This document shows positions 1-13,489 of a stretch of 64,000 nt of DNA, piece after piece (the first letter of the stretch is position 1; each line of letters starts with the position of its first letter). Source of the stretch: Marthasterias glacialis (lineage: Eukaryota; Echinodermata; Asteroidea; Forcipulatida; Asteriidae); contig OU452222.1 in the NCBI GenBank assembly GCA_911728455.2, positions 18,238,559 through 18,302,558 of the forward strand, read 5' to 3'. Made by a program: the position numbers and the translations under genes. Below the pieces are notes generated by a model. The model had not been told where the DNA came from. It was given only the letters and a program-made list of their open reading frames with translations, and did no database searches.

Positions 1-216
1 TTCCTGCTTGGATCCGTGTAGGGCCATGGCAGTGTGGAACGATCGCATAATACATGGGTCAAACGTTACACATGTAACCTATAAGCTGATTTTGCGCAGA
101 GCTTGTGTGAAAGCAGGGCATATCTGAACCAGGTATAGAAATTTTACCGACTCAACATGGAGTTGTCCCGTGTCGATTTCGATCGGGCATTGATAGAGAG
201 GGAAAAGGCATTCACA

Positions 217-365
217 GGCTTGATAAATCATGCCTCCATTGCCCCAGGTCATTGCCTTGGTGCCCTTGAACTGTTCCAATAGAAATTTACAATTTCCTCA
301 CAGAGGTGCCCTTTATCAAGAAGAAGATGCCTTGATGCCCTTGCCCTCGAATCAATCAGGCCTGC
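217..365. repeat. Repeat H copy 1
   Basis: Contains GGTCATTGCCTTGGTGCCCT, TCCAATAGAAATTTACAATT and a GGCCTG terminus shared with copies at 5526, 7990, 45577 and 51688. Confidence 0.7.
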
Positions 366-681
366 CCTTTAGACCTCACATCAAGTCTAGTTTATTGACA
401 GGATTCTTAGCCTTCTAATTGATTATCGCGTCAGATCTTACATTAAACCCAAATGGTTCTCAAGATTTTTGGTCTCAATACATTAGATTTGGACGAGTGA
501 GAAACGTAGTAGATGGAGGGGGCCCTCCTGTAACACATGGTCTTTATGGCTCTTTGGTCTAGTGGTCAAGAACAATGACACCGTGTGACTGTATCAATAG
601 GTGGCCACGTCTACTCTAAGTACATGTACATACATTACTGGTACATACATGTGTATACATGATGGGAAGTACATGTATATA

Positions 682-833
682 TAGACCTTATGCGCAGTTG
701 AGTAGAGGTCAAAAGGAGGCTTTTCATTGGCTGATCCTGTGCGCCGCGCATACAAATCTGTGTGTTTCCATTGTTTCATCATCGATTTACCTCTAAGATG
801 GCGGCTAGATGGCGTCAGTGCATGAAAAGGTCT
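682..833. repeat. Foldback MITE N copy 1
   Basis: Starts TAGACCTTATGC and ends GCATGAAAAGGTCT. The interior includes AGGTCAAAAGGAGGC and CCTCTAAGATGGCGGC, found inverted at 53462-53636. Confidence 0.75.
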
Positions 834-3069
834 GTTGGAACAGTTGCTTAAGTTGCTTATAATTAATAGTGTATGCAATGGTGCCGTGAATGGTCAATCA
901 CAAATCATGTACAAGTATGCTTGCTACAGCAGTGATCCACGTCCTTACATTTTGGTTTGGAATACCCACAGATCTTTTGACACTACAGTGTATCGAAGCC
1001 GGTCAACCTGGGTTCATGTATAACCTTTTTACACATGTACATGTAAATATCTGGGTATTGCAGATGTTGGTACTAGACTGCAGATGCCTTAACGTTGATG
1101 ATAATGTGATGTCTGCATTTAATCAATACATCACTGATCATGCATGCACCACAGCTGCATTTGTTTTTTTTCGAAAACATGTGGAATGCCAAATAATTGC
1201 AATGGGTTAGTAGGGGTACAGTGTACCAATTCAAGCTGGGTAGATCTGGGTATATCTGGGTATACATGTACATTTACCATACACTGTGTACCCACATGAG
1301 GATACACAGCCCAACTGTGTATGGAGGCCTTGATTGGTCCATATTAATCAATGAGTTTATGATAATGATTTAATCACTGTACACTACAGCCACACTGAGA
1401 ATGGGCCACTGTAGTGGACATGATCTGCTTGTTGTGGTCTGCATGTACATGTACATGTACACTGTGTTTGTATTGTACAGAGGTTAAAGGTCAAGGATGC
1501 CATGGACCATGCATTTTGTAATATACATTTCATTTAGTAGTATAATTATCATTTAGTATTATAATGATGTAGTTTTTCTTCAAAAATAAAAATTATTGAG
1601 AAATTCTGCTTGTATGGTTTTTGATAAGTTTACATTACATTACGTATCTTGCAATACATATATGGGGCGCCATTTGTCAACTAATTGATTGGAGACAATT
1701 TTCCATTGTTTGTATTAATATTTCATGGTTTATAACAATAAGATGTAAACCATAAACAGTGTGTTCAAAATTTGCTTTTGTTGTTTGCATACCATGTTTT
1801 TGTGCACACTTATTATTTTTAAAACCATGGGCCGATATGAACTTCCAAGAAGAGTATGGTTTATATACAATGATTATATCACATTGTCTATACTTATGGT
1901 TTACAAACCATGAATATATTATGGGGATGATTTTAAATCATGGTTTATAAACGATACGACGCAAAAAAAATGGAATCATTAAAAGAAAAATGGTTCAAAA
2001 AAAGTATTCATGTTGGTTGAATCCTGGCCCTTCCTCCTTGCTAAAATTAAAAAGAAACAGTAGCTGAATACATGTACATTGTAAGTAATCTTTGATTTTT
2101 TTTAAAAACAAATTACTGTACCAGTGTTCGAAATTTCATTAGTAATTTTAAACTAATACAGTACAATTGTTCATGTGCATAATTTATTCATTTATTCTAC
2201 ATGTAGTTTTATATATCTGCTACTCTCCATTCTATTCCTTGTCTTTTATGTTGTACTTTATTTGTATGCATTCTTCAGTTGGTCATCATCGGAATATTTA
2301 AAGAGACGTAAAAAAATTGTTAATGGCCTGCATTTTTACCCTATATGTTGATGTTGTTTTAAATAAGAAGTGAAAGTTTTCGATTACACTCATTAAGCGT
2401 CGTTGTACAGATACATGCATGACAGAAGGAATGTTCTGTTCACTGAATTGGCCACCCAATTCCATGTAAAACAAGGAGTTTATCAATCCATGTAAATATG
2501 AACAACAAATAACTGAATGAAATGTACACAAATGAGCATTTGTAGTGTAAACATATGTTTCAACTTTAAAAAGTGGAACATTTAAAACGAACGAAATAGT
2601 AAAAAGGAGGCATGTTTGTGATCCCGTTTGCTTACAAAAAAACACAATCATTTTAAGTGAAAGTATTTAAATGACACGCATTCTGTGTACCTTGTGTAGA
2701 GATGTGATGGACTATTAAGTCGTCATGGACAATGCACTGACCACTCAGTGCATACATACATGTACTTAGCAAAGGGTTTGTACGTGTAAGCGTGGCGCAT
2801 ATGGATTGATGAGTACACCGTGGACTGAACAGCCTGTGACTGACGACAGTCGGGTCCTTAAAAGCATTTCAATCAGACGTTTTTGAATGGCCCCTCTCAG
2901 AGATTGTAAAGTCCATCTGAATTGACTAATAATATCATCAGCTCACTCACACAGGCTTCACTCCCAAGGAGGACCTCGCTAATTCAATAATTCACGATAC
3001 CGTCTTTATGTGACCTCTGATATTAGATTATTAACTGTTGTTAATATAACCAGTAGTAGGTGAGCGAGT

Positions 3070-3092
3070 GTGTGGTGTGTGTGTGTGTGTGT
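3070..3092. repeat. GT dinucleotide microsatellite
   Basis: GTGTGTGGTGTGTGTGTGTG type run of about 12 units. Confidence 0.8.
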
Positions 3093-3544
3093 TGGTTTGA
3101 GGCTGGTGAATTAATCGGTGCAAAGATTGTTTGGTTGCAGGCAGTGGTGGTGGTACATGGAGACAGTGAAAATGGTTTAGCACCTCACTGCATACATGTA
3201 CATGTAGATCTGTGCAGACTGCTGGGTGACAAAGGGCCCGGAAATCACTAGGCATGTCATGTGTGTGTTGTATTGTAGTATTATTACACCATGGACCTTG
3301 GGGATGTAAATGATGTATTGGTGCTCATTGTTTGTTGATTTAAGCAGGAACAGCTTGGGGCTGCTTATCACTGTACATGTATATTGCACATGTACCCACT
3401 ACCCATCATACATATACAAATCCTATTAAAACAAAATGGTACAAACTGTATGAACCTGGTGCTAAACAGTCTTGAATATTTTGCTGATTTTTTCCCATTA
3501 CGCGGGGGTTATTGTGTAGTTCCCGATTCTAGTCCTTTGTTCTT

Positions 3545-3940
3545 TTGTTCCAAGAAGAGGATTTACGAAACATCAAGAGGCTTCCACCATTGTTTATTGA
3601 TTGTATTTCGGCTCAATGGAGGCAAGTCAGATTGAACCGGGGAGCCAGCCATGGTTCCGAATTTAGGACCAATCCTCAGCTGTGACTCACGGCCGAGGTT
3701 TTGCAATTCACAGTGCAAGTTATGTATTTGAGATTTGCTCAATAGAAAACACAAAAATCTGGTGCTATAAAGAAAATATTTCTTCTCTTGGCTTTGTCAA
3801 AGCAAGGTTTCTTTGTTCCAGCGGTACTCTCGAAGAAAAATGATTCCGGCATTTCCGAGAAATTAATTCCTTCAGTCTGGACGGGAAAAATATGGAAGAT
3901 TTCCGGGGCGACTCATTAAAGCAGCAACTCCCTTTAGAGT
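3545..3940. repeat. Repeat J copy 1
   Basis: Shares AAGAGGCTTCCACCATTGTT, TTCTTCTCTTGGC and the CGGCGACTGGTTAA-like end with 18222-18385 and 29775-30125. Confidence 0.75.
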
Positions 3941-4212
3941 GATTAACTAGGATCCTTCCTCGCTCTAAAGTCTAACAAAATCCAACATCATTATGGTAAC
4001 TCAACATCCAAACTATGGGAGCCTTTGAGACGCTGGCGGCAGCAGACGCAACGGTCCTTTTTGACAGTTCTGAGAGCCTGCGTGCGTGTATACTACTGGT
4101 GAGAACTGTGAAAAAGGACCGTGCAAAAGTTTCCCAGTGGACTCTGATTATGGTGGCATGCCTGATCCCATGTCAAGCACGATCAGTCCTCAGTCCAACA
4201 GAATTACAAAAC
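3941..4212. repeat. Repeat E copy 1 interrupted by foldback D1
   Basis: GATTAACTAGGATCCTTCCT...GGTAACTCAACATCC runs to 4016 and resumes at 4136 with GACTCTGATTATGGTGGCAT, as in the copies at 10185 and 34221. The interruption is D1. Confidence 0.75.
4017..4135. repeat. Foldback D copy 1
   Basis: GGGAGCCTTTGAGACGCTGG at one end and CAAAAGTTTCCC at the other, with a hairpin-like AAAAGGACCGT / ACGGTCCTTTT pair. Related copies at 9617, 16595 and 22714. Confidence 0.75.
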
Positions 4213-4912
4213 AAAACAAAACACAGAACTTTGGGTTTTTGTTGGTTTTGAGGGGTTTGGGTTATGTATTCTCACAGATATTCTGTGGATGTTGTTCTTA
4301 TGGGAGTGGTCCCAACTCTTCAAGGTTTAAATTCTCTTCTTTAACAGTTTAAGACAGTCAGGAAGGATTTCTCTGCTGCCGTTTTCTCCCATCAGGGTTT
4401 TTCTTGAAATAAATGCAAGACACTTACAAAACATGTAATTATAATTGCTTCAAATAGGGGAAGAGGCAGTTATGTTTGTCTCGCAACGGATTCATTTACC
4501 CCTCCCTGTTCTTAGCTGTGCTGTGAAGAGACTTGCATTTATATCTCTCCATGTCTTGTTTCTGCGCATTGGTGCAGGTTTCTATCCGTTCAAAAAGTAG
4601 CCCAAAAAGTGAATTGCATCAAAATAAAAAATAGTAATAATAATAAAAAAGTGTCCAGTTTCGGGATAACGCCTGCGTGTTTTTATGATTCTAAATCATG
4701 GGGTTTGTGAGATTTAAGGAATGCATTGTCCCAGTTCAAAAGGGGGGGGGGTAGTTATAAGTGATTTTCCACAAAAATATATACATTTTTGAAGGTAAGA
4801 TTTAAAAAAAAGAGATATTATTTGGAGTTTTGTAAAATGAAATTGATGTTTTCACAATTTTAAGAATGGTTATCATAGAAATTTGTGTATTTATTTTGTT
4901 TGTTTTTTGTAG

Positions 4913-6330
<1,418 letters not shown>

Positions 6331-6860
6331 GAAGGTCTTCACATTTCAAAAAAACCAGGGAGGGTGGCTTTACAAGTAAGACGCTATATATTCTATGTTT
6401 AGACTTCATGTGCAACAACTTGTGTAAGAGTTATTAAAAAAAAAACAACAAAAAAAAACCTGTAAAAATATCTAGGAAATCCTAGCTATGTATTCTTGAA
6501 CACCCGAGGGAGTAAAAGGGACAGAGTCGTTGAGTTGTGGACATCTTTCCCCTTCCATGAATGTTTTTTCATCCCGCATGGAATTTTGTTTCTGTGAGAA
6601 AACTCATTTGTAATTTTGAAGTTCACATAATGATTACTATACAAACATTGTGATGTGATTGTGGATGAGTGGCTTGTACAAAGCGGGGCAAATCTCAATG
6701 CCTTTAAAACTAATTGTGACATGTGCAGTTTAATGTGTGTAGAAAGTCTTTTCCTGAGCCCTTAGGTGGTAATTTAGACAAAATCCAGTTGTTCAAAAAT
6801 GCATAGTCAATCTGGTCAAAACATGACGCAGAAATGGTTTGTAAACCCCATATTGATAAC

Positions 6861-7191
6861 TGGTCAGTCATACATAGTGTGGTCAACCATGCATAGTGTG
6901 GTCAACCATACATAGTGTGGTCAACCATACATAGTGTGGTCAACCATACATAGTGTGGTCAACCATACATAGTGTGGTCAACCATACATAGTGTGGTCAA
7001 CCATACATAGTGTGGTCAACCGTACATATGAGTGTGGTCAACTGAACATGGTGGGGTCAACCGTACATATGAGTGTGGTCATCCGTACATATGAGTGTGG
7101 TTAACCGTACATATGAGTGTGGTCATCCGTACATATGAGTGTGGTCAACTGAACATGGTGGGGTCAACCGTACATAGTGTGGTTAACTAGC
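6861..7191. repeat. Minisatellite, 19-21 bp unit
   Basis: CATAGTGTGGTCAACCATA repeats about eight times almost without change to about 7022, then an ACATATGAGTGTGGTCAACCG-type variant continues to about 7191. Confidence 0.93.
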
Positions 7192-7362
7192 TTAACTACA
7201 TGTAAATGTTAACTACATTTGTACTTACACAGTGCTTTACTTACAGTTTAAATACAGAGAACCAAGGATCCTAACCTGGTTTACCGAGCTTAGCTAACTA
7301 GTTAATCGTACCATTAAATCGCACTTTGTATAAGAACCAGGTTTACTTGTTCATAGTTATGT

Positions 7363-7468
7363 ATGATAAACTGGTTTACTCTGACTTATAAACTGGTTTA
7401 CTCAGACTTATAAACTGGTTTACTCTGACTTATAAACTGGTTTACTCTGACTTATAAACTGGTTTACG
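7363..7468. repeat. Minisatellite, 22 bp unit
   Basis: AAACTGGTTTACTCTGACTT repeats four times with one interrupted unit (CTCAGACTT). Confidence 0.92.
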
Positions 7469-7488
7469 GTTCTGCGGATTTATGATGA

Positions 7489-7494
7489 AGAATA
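7489..7494 (+). terminator. Candidate Rab2 poly(A) signal
   Basis: An AATAAA hexamer lies in GAATAAAACAAG about 1.16 kb after the Rab2 stop; a second, TCAATAAAATAT, is at about 7565. Both are on the coding strand in the 3' flank. Which one is used cannot be told from sequence, and the 3' UTR would have to cross two minisatellites. Confidence 0.3.
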
Positions 7495-7659
7495 AAACAA
7501 GTTGGTTTTTAAAAAAAGAAGTTTGCTTTAAGATATTGCAATGCACAAAGTGCTACAGGATGGTCAATAAAATATATGTGACAGAAAGGACCTGAGGTTC
7601 AACCAGTAGGCTGTTTTCATTTTTCCCTCCACGAGGTTTTCAAATATTATACAAATATT

Positions 7660-7802
7660 GGATGCATATGAATGCATTGTTGTGGAATATAATCACAAGG
7701 GGAAATCGGGACTATTCCGAGGCGAAGCCGAGTGAAATGGAAAAGCCAGATTTCACCGAGTGATTATATTTTGCAATAATGCATGAATGAAATGCATGGA
7801 AT
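7660..7802. repeat. Foldback around ATGCATT arms
   Basis: The left arm has ATGAATGCATTGTTG and GGAATATAATCAC; the right arm has GTGATTATATTTTGC and AATGCATGAATG in inverse order, giving a hairpin of about 143 bases. Confidence 0.65.
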
Positions 7803-7989
7803 ATTTATTTTATACAGCGCACACATACAGTAGATACTTGTCATTGAAATCTTTTTTTTTCACAATGAACACAAAATAGACCGGGGTTCCTCGTCAACCT
7901 CACACTCTGAAAGTTAAACAAAAATCTTCTGAACAACGTGGACGACTCCATGTAGACACCAATCTTTATCGCTGTGACAAGACCTTGCC

Positions 7990-8170
7990 ACAATTGCAGG
8001 CACCGAATTAACCCACAGCACCCACAGCAATTGCCGTGGTGCCCTGTGCTTTTGCCGTGGTGCCCTTTGCAAAGTTCCAATACAAGTTTACATTTTCCTC
8101 ATAGAAGTGCCCCCTTACCAGAGGAACATTGCCACGCCCATTCAAGAGCGAAGTTCAAGGCTTGCTATTG
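7990..8170. repeat. Repeat H copy 3 (degenerate)
   Basis: CCGTGGTGCCCTTTGC, TCCAATACAAGTTTACA and CCTCATAGAAGTGCCC are the H signature segments. Confidence 0.6.
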
Positions 8171-8908
8171 GACGACCGGATGGGAGCGACGCTGCAAACT
8201 AAGCATCGTAAATCGATATTAGCCATCCGATAATTATCCATATACGATGATCAAACAAAGCGGCAGTAAATACGCGGCAGAATCAAGGGTGACACTGATG
8301 CGTGTTCCACCAATCAAATGACAAGGATCTGTCTGTGTGGCATATAAAATAAGATATGACGGCAGTGACAAGTGTAACACCGAAAAAGTACTGCTGCTGA
8401 ATATTGTATTAACCAGTTGCGACAAAATTGGCCTTTGGTGTAATAAAATTTGTCCCTTTTCTTTTGAGATTTGAAAGAAAACCAATGTCTTGAATTACTA
8501 TAGAAGAGATCTGTTTTGTTATTATTTACTATTTGTATTGATAATCAACAAGGCTATAAAACCTTTAACGACAGACCATTTATTGCTTAATTTGTAAGTT
8601 AACATTTAAAAAAAAAGAAGTCAAATTGAAGACATTCATATTTAACAGAGCTAAAATAAACTTTTTTGACGTTTCCTTGGACTATAACTGCCTGCAGCAC
8701 TTGAGGATCTTATCGTATCTTATATATAAGGGAAAATACTATGTAGTAAATCAATCTAATGGTATTTCTTTCTAATCCTTTTTTCAGCTTTGCTTCAACA
8801 TGGCATGTTTACCGTTCAGTTTTTTGTTTCCTCCGTGAAATGTTTTTGCTTCCATCATTTCACTGCTTCATACATGTTTTCCTCGTAAAGTGGAGAAGTT
8901 TTTATGAA

Positions 8909-8938
8909 AAAGTTTTTTTTTTTTTTTTTTTTTTTTTA
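8909..8938. repeat. Poly(T) tract
   Basis: About 29 consecutive T residues after AAAAAG. Confidence 0.9.
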
Positions 8939-9616
8939 CAGACTGATCAATTGGACAATGATTTAAAGAGTAATTTAATTACTTTGTGAATAATTCTCTT
9001 GGGAAAACATCGCACAGAATTACATTCATGGGATAAATCGATTGAAATCCTAGTTGTTGAACTTAAAATTTCCAGGGTAAAAAAATATAACACAACGGAA
9101 TTTAAAAACGACTCCTTGAAATGCATGTTGTAGATCTTTCATCTCGAGACGAAAGACGAAAAATGTATATATATTAATATGCTTTGTGCACAGTGAATCT
9201 ACATGTAACCGCTTTTTTTGTGGCATGCGTCGAGTATATGTTGTCATGTGATTACCTTGAGACAATGGAATACAATTATTAGGGTACTAGATTTATCTTT
9301 AAAATATGCCTTACGTGACGATTGCCAATCTACCAATTTCAGATGTACGTACTGTTCAATTTTGTAAATGGTAATTTGACGACATGATTTAAATGCAGTT
9401 GGGATATGAGGATGGTATTCTTAACTCACTCCTACTTAGAAACAATAGTCCAAAGATACCCCATCGAAAAAAGCATTGTGGTATATTGGTCCGTTTAAAT
9501 CAAACAATGAAAGACAGAAGAATATATTGTTGCACGTAGAGTTGTAGGCACATGACATGTAGACCATAGAATGTACAATTTTATGTTCAGTTTTGGAGAA
9601 TGAGTTTAATAACAAA

Positions 9617-9768
9617 GGGAGACTTTTTGAGACGCTGGTGGCAGCAGACACAATAGGCCCTTTTTGATAGTTCTGAGCATGTGCGCACATGCTCCGTGTT
9701 GCACGCGTAGTTCTGAGCATGCGTACTACTTGTGAGAACTGTGAAAAAGGACTGTCCATAAGTCTCCC
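9617..9768. repeat. Foldback D copy 2
   Basis: GGGAGACTTTTTGAGACGCT opens and AAGTCTCCC closes. The interior has GTGAGAACTGTGAAAAAGGA as in the other D copies. Confidence 0.8.
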
Positions 9769-9945
9769 ATTGTGGGCGAATTTGGTGGTGCCCAATTTTC
9801 ATGGTGCTGCTTTCCGGCAGCATTTTTTTAAAGCTTATGCTCACCATTTGGCCATGTCAAGGGTTAATGCTTAATTTATGCGTTAGCTCTGTTAGAAACA
9901 CACCCACACAGACCAATATTCCTGCTTAACCCATACTCTCTAGGG

Positions 9946-10338
9946 GGATTTAGGATCTTTCTTCACTCTAAAAAAACAAAGTCAAACACTAATGGTAACT
10001 CAACACCCAAACTGTTGGGACTCTGGGCCCAATTTCATAGCACTGATTACCGTGGAATTCCGCGCGTACCCTCTGCCACGGCCCATGGAAGTACACGCTT
10101 TAGAGGGCGCCGTAAGCGCAGAATTCTTCGGTAAGCAGTGCCATGAAATTGGGCCCAGATTAGGGTGGTATGCCCGATCCCATGAGTGATTTACTAGGAT
10201 CGTTCCTCACTCTAACCAAATCAAACACCATACGGTAACTCAACACCCAAACTGTTGGACAGTGATTCTGGTGGTATGCCTGATCCCATATAAAGCATTA
10301 ATCAGATTACTAGTGTAGTCCTCAGTCCGACAGAATCA
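9946..10338. repeat. Repeat E, two copies, the first interrupted by foldback B1
   Basis: GGATCTTTCTTCACTCTAAA...CACCCAAACTGTTGG is broken at about 10020 by B1 and resumes with GGTGGTATGCCCGATCCCAT. A second, intact E copy starts near 10185. Confidence 0.75.
10025..10157. repeat. Foldback B copy 1
   Basis: Ends are GGGCCCAATTTCATAGC and ATGAAATTGGGCCC; the interior pair is GAATTCCGCGCGTAC / GTAAGCGCAGAATTC. Confidence 0.85.
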
Positions 10339-11225
10339 AACAAAACATGCAGTTGGAGGTTGGTGAGCCTGGGGTGGTTAGGGTGAACTGTACCCATAAA
10401 CGCCCATTCTTTGCTTGTAGTTAGCAGTGCCATGAAGTCAGGGTCCAATTTCATAAAGCCGCTAAGCAATGAACAGCCTTGCTTATCAGGAAAGGCTTAG
10501 CGGCCAATATACAATCTAATTTACCATGCTTGTGGCCGTTTCCCTGAGAATGTTTTTCTTAGTAATATCTGCTTAACAGTTTTATTTAATCAACGTGACA
10601 CTGTTCAGTTGTTGTTTAGATTTTTCCCCGTCTTCAACACCTCTCCTGAAAAAGATATCTTAAAGGTGATTATTCAAAAGAAAATGTATATCCTAATGTA
10701 GTAACCCATGGTGAACCAAGTGCATATTGGTAGTCTTATTTATTGTACTTCATTTATTTTTATTTCTTAAATTTGTTTTATTGGCTTAAATAATTAAGAG
10801 ATTTGTTATTCACTGTTGTTAATATTCGTGAATCGTGACTTGGTTGAGAGTAGTTGTAACACCACGTAGTTGATCTGTAAATTCCAAATACAGGGACTGT
10901 ACACTGTTTTGTAAAATTTCTGCACGAGTGAATTCATACCATTTTTTTTTTTAGGATCAAACGATATCAGAGAGGAATTCGTGTGAAAATTTCAGCTAAT
11001 TGTAAGCATATTTTGCGTGTTTTGTGTAAAAAAAACCCAAAAGATGAATTAACGTTGGTTGAGCTCTTATCAAATGGTGAAATGGATCGTCGCCCGATGA
11101 TGAATTTCATCATTTTGTTTTCTCCCAAATGCTGTCATACAAGAAAGAGCAAATTTTCTCGGGGTGTTTGGTACTGTGATCATCTTTCATTTTAAACAAA
11201 GCATTTCTCAAAAAAAAAGAAGTTC

Positions 11226-11332
11226 GGATTTCACAAAGCGCTAGGACTAGTCTTATCTCGAGTTGGGACGAGTAACTTGTCCAAACTTATAGGACTAGTC
11301 CTAAGTTAGGACTAGTTTTGTGAAATCCACCC
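11226..11332. repeat. Foldback with AGGACTAGTCC motif
   Basis: GGATTTCACAAAGCGCTAGG at the left, and AGGACTAGTTTTGTGAAATC at the right; the inner AGGACTAGTCCTAAGTTAGG strengthens the hairpin. Confidence 0.75.
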
Positions 11333-11964
11333 CAGGTCATTCAAAATAGTGTACAGTTCCTTAGGCTGGCACATGCTTCAAATAAAATGCAAAACTAAAA
11401 CTCTGAAGTTGCATCAGCAATGATGCAAGAGGTGTTTTGCGTTGGCAAGTATCAAAAAAAGACTTTTTTCCTTTTTGTATTTTGTTTGAAGTTTTGGCCA
11501 GCTTCTGGAGGATGCTGTTACAGGTTCCCAAAACCCAACATTAATATAATTCTAATCTCGAGACAATGGCAAGGGACTCTATGGGGATGTAGATGCGTGA
11601 TTTATTTTGCAGTTGGTGTTGGTTATGTTAGGGCAACCCGTCTTGCCACAAATGAAACAAACAAAAAAAATAATAAAAACTGATGAAAATGTACACAAGA
11701 TGAATGTGTGATGTGTTTTTTTTTTAAGGAGTTGTATTGTGACCACCCACAGTCTTTTCAACTACTATCCAGTAATTTAACCCCAACCCTCCCAAACCCT
11801 TCTCTATCCTCTTTGCAGAAATGAAGGATTCAGAAGGACTGAGGGATGTAGGCCCAAATAACAATTGCTTATCACTGGGTCAGGCATTCCAATCTCGTCA
11901 AAGTACAATGTTGGTGTTGAGTGACCATAATTGAGTGGAAATAGTGCAGGATTGAGGTCACCTT

Positions 11965-12093
11965 GGCCCAATTTCACGATGCTGCTTAGCGCGGAATTCT
12001 GCGCTTACACCCTGCCACAGCCCACAGAGGTACCCGCTTTACAGGGCGCCGTAAGCGCAGAATTCTGTGGTAAGCAGAGCCATGAATTCGGGG
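11965..12093. repeat. Foldback B copy 2
   Basis: GGCCCAATTTCACGATGCTG and GAATTCTGCGCTTAC pair with GTAAGCGCAGAATTC and AGAGCCATGAATTCGGGGC. Confidence 0.8.
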
Positions 12094-13117
12094 CATATAA
12101 GCAAGTGACCCTAGGGAGCAAGGGTTTTAAAGAAGTTGTGAACTGGTACACTACAAGACCACTAGAAGGCGTGGTGGCAAACAAGTCTCGAAATGAAGTT
12201 GGTAGGAATCATGTCAAAATGACAACTCGATTTCAAAGCACAGGCTAAGAGGGGAATGTTTACCCTAAAAAAGAAAAGAAGTCAAGAGTGCATACGCTTG
12301 TAATCTTAGTTTTAATCCATTTTGATATACTTGAAATGTACTGTATTTTATTTAAATAACAAAACTCCATAAATGTTCAAACCATTCATAATCTATGGAC
12401 ATCTCAGTCTTCTATGTACAGTATTTACAATCATTACAGCTCAACACTTCTCCAAAATCCATGTCAATACTCAAATGCTGAAACATGGTTTAATAATAAA
12501 TAAGTAGCTCTTGGGGCCCTTTTGCTGCACACCAAAAGTTTTTGCTACTCCCGGATCCAAAGCTGGCAAACGCTGTTTACAAAAAACTCGCCCATTTCAT
12601 CGTTCAACGTCATTTCTTACGACAGAAACTTTTAATTCTGAGAAAACCTGGAGTCTTTGAAGAATGTATGTTCAAGCCAAGTCTATTTATTAAAGTTATC
12701 TCATCGAATAGAAAATAGCTCAATGCAATTTTATTTGCTTCTAGTTTGCCAGTTGACAAGGAGACCCTTGACAAAATGGGCCTTATGGGGCTTCATTATG
12801 GCAATGCAAGAAATACTACCCCTATGACGACCCATTCTCCCAATAAGAGCACCGATGGTACTCAATTTGGATATTATTGGCAGAAAGATTCCTTTACAAG
12901 TGGATAGGAGCTGGCATCATTTATACTACCTGGAACAGGTGATGTCCCAAACTGATATACTATAAGCAGACAGATACCCCATCACTGATGAGTATTTCAA
13001 AGTGAACGGGTGGACATTTTTGCCCTGATCAGGGAATATACAACTGCAAATTAGAAAACTGAAATTTCCTGTTCTTATGCAATTCTCTCTCATATTTCAA
13101 CACGCTTCACTGGTAAC

Positions 13118-13487
13118 TGGCCCAATTTCATAGAGCTGTTAGGCAGAACTATTGATTAAACATTTGTTTTTTTGCTAACACAGCTTAGAAGAGAACCAGT
13201 CAGAAGTCTGAAATCCCACTTTCCTCGGCTCTTAAGACTTTTTGTGCTTCCCTACTCTGGGCAGCAATTGCTAGCGAGTTAATCAACTGCACAGGGTCCA
13301 ATTTCATAGAGCTGATTAAGCAGAAAATATTGCTTAACAGTTTCCTGCTTAGCAAAAGAAGCAGGAGACCAGTCACTGATTGTACAATTGACATGGTATT
13401 TTGGGTGGTAACCTTTAACTGGTAAGCACAACTTTTGTTGTGCTTAACAACTTTTTGTGTTTAAGCAGCGCTATGAAATTGGACCCA
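13118..13487. repeat. Foldback A, partial plus full copy
   Basis: A left-arm fragment starts at 13118 (GGCCCAATTTCATAGAGCTG). A fuller copy spans about 13294-13487, from GGTCCAATTTCATAGAGCTG to CGCTATGAAATTGGACCC. Confidence 0.75.
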
Positions 13488-13489
13488 GT

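Larger units (their letters stand above)
1..4912 (+). other. Rab2 intron (5' exons absent), repeat-rich
   Basis: I see no coding exon here. It holds repeat H (217-365), foldback N (682-833), many ACATGTAC palindromes, an AT-rich AAACCATG motif cluster (1725-1950), a GT microsatellite (about 3070-3092), repeat J (3545-3940) and repeat E with foldback D nested in it (3941-4212). Stretches 2000-2980 and 4220-4910 show nothing recognisable. Confidence 0.7.

Noticed and set aside
683..833. CTCTAAGATGGCGGC as a YY1/Kozak-type promoter element
   Set aside because: The segment belongs to a dispersed foldback that recurs at 53462, so it is not evidence for a local promoter.
1..4912. Missing Rab2 5' exons with the GDTGVGKS motif inside the window
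   Set aside because: I found no frame encoding the G1 box or the IGVEFG segment left of 4913; they probably lie upstream.
6861..7191. CRISPR-like array
   Set aside because: Units are contiguous with no unique spacers and the genome is eukaryotic; it is a minisatellite.
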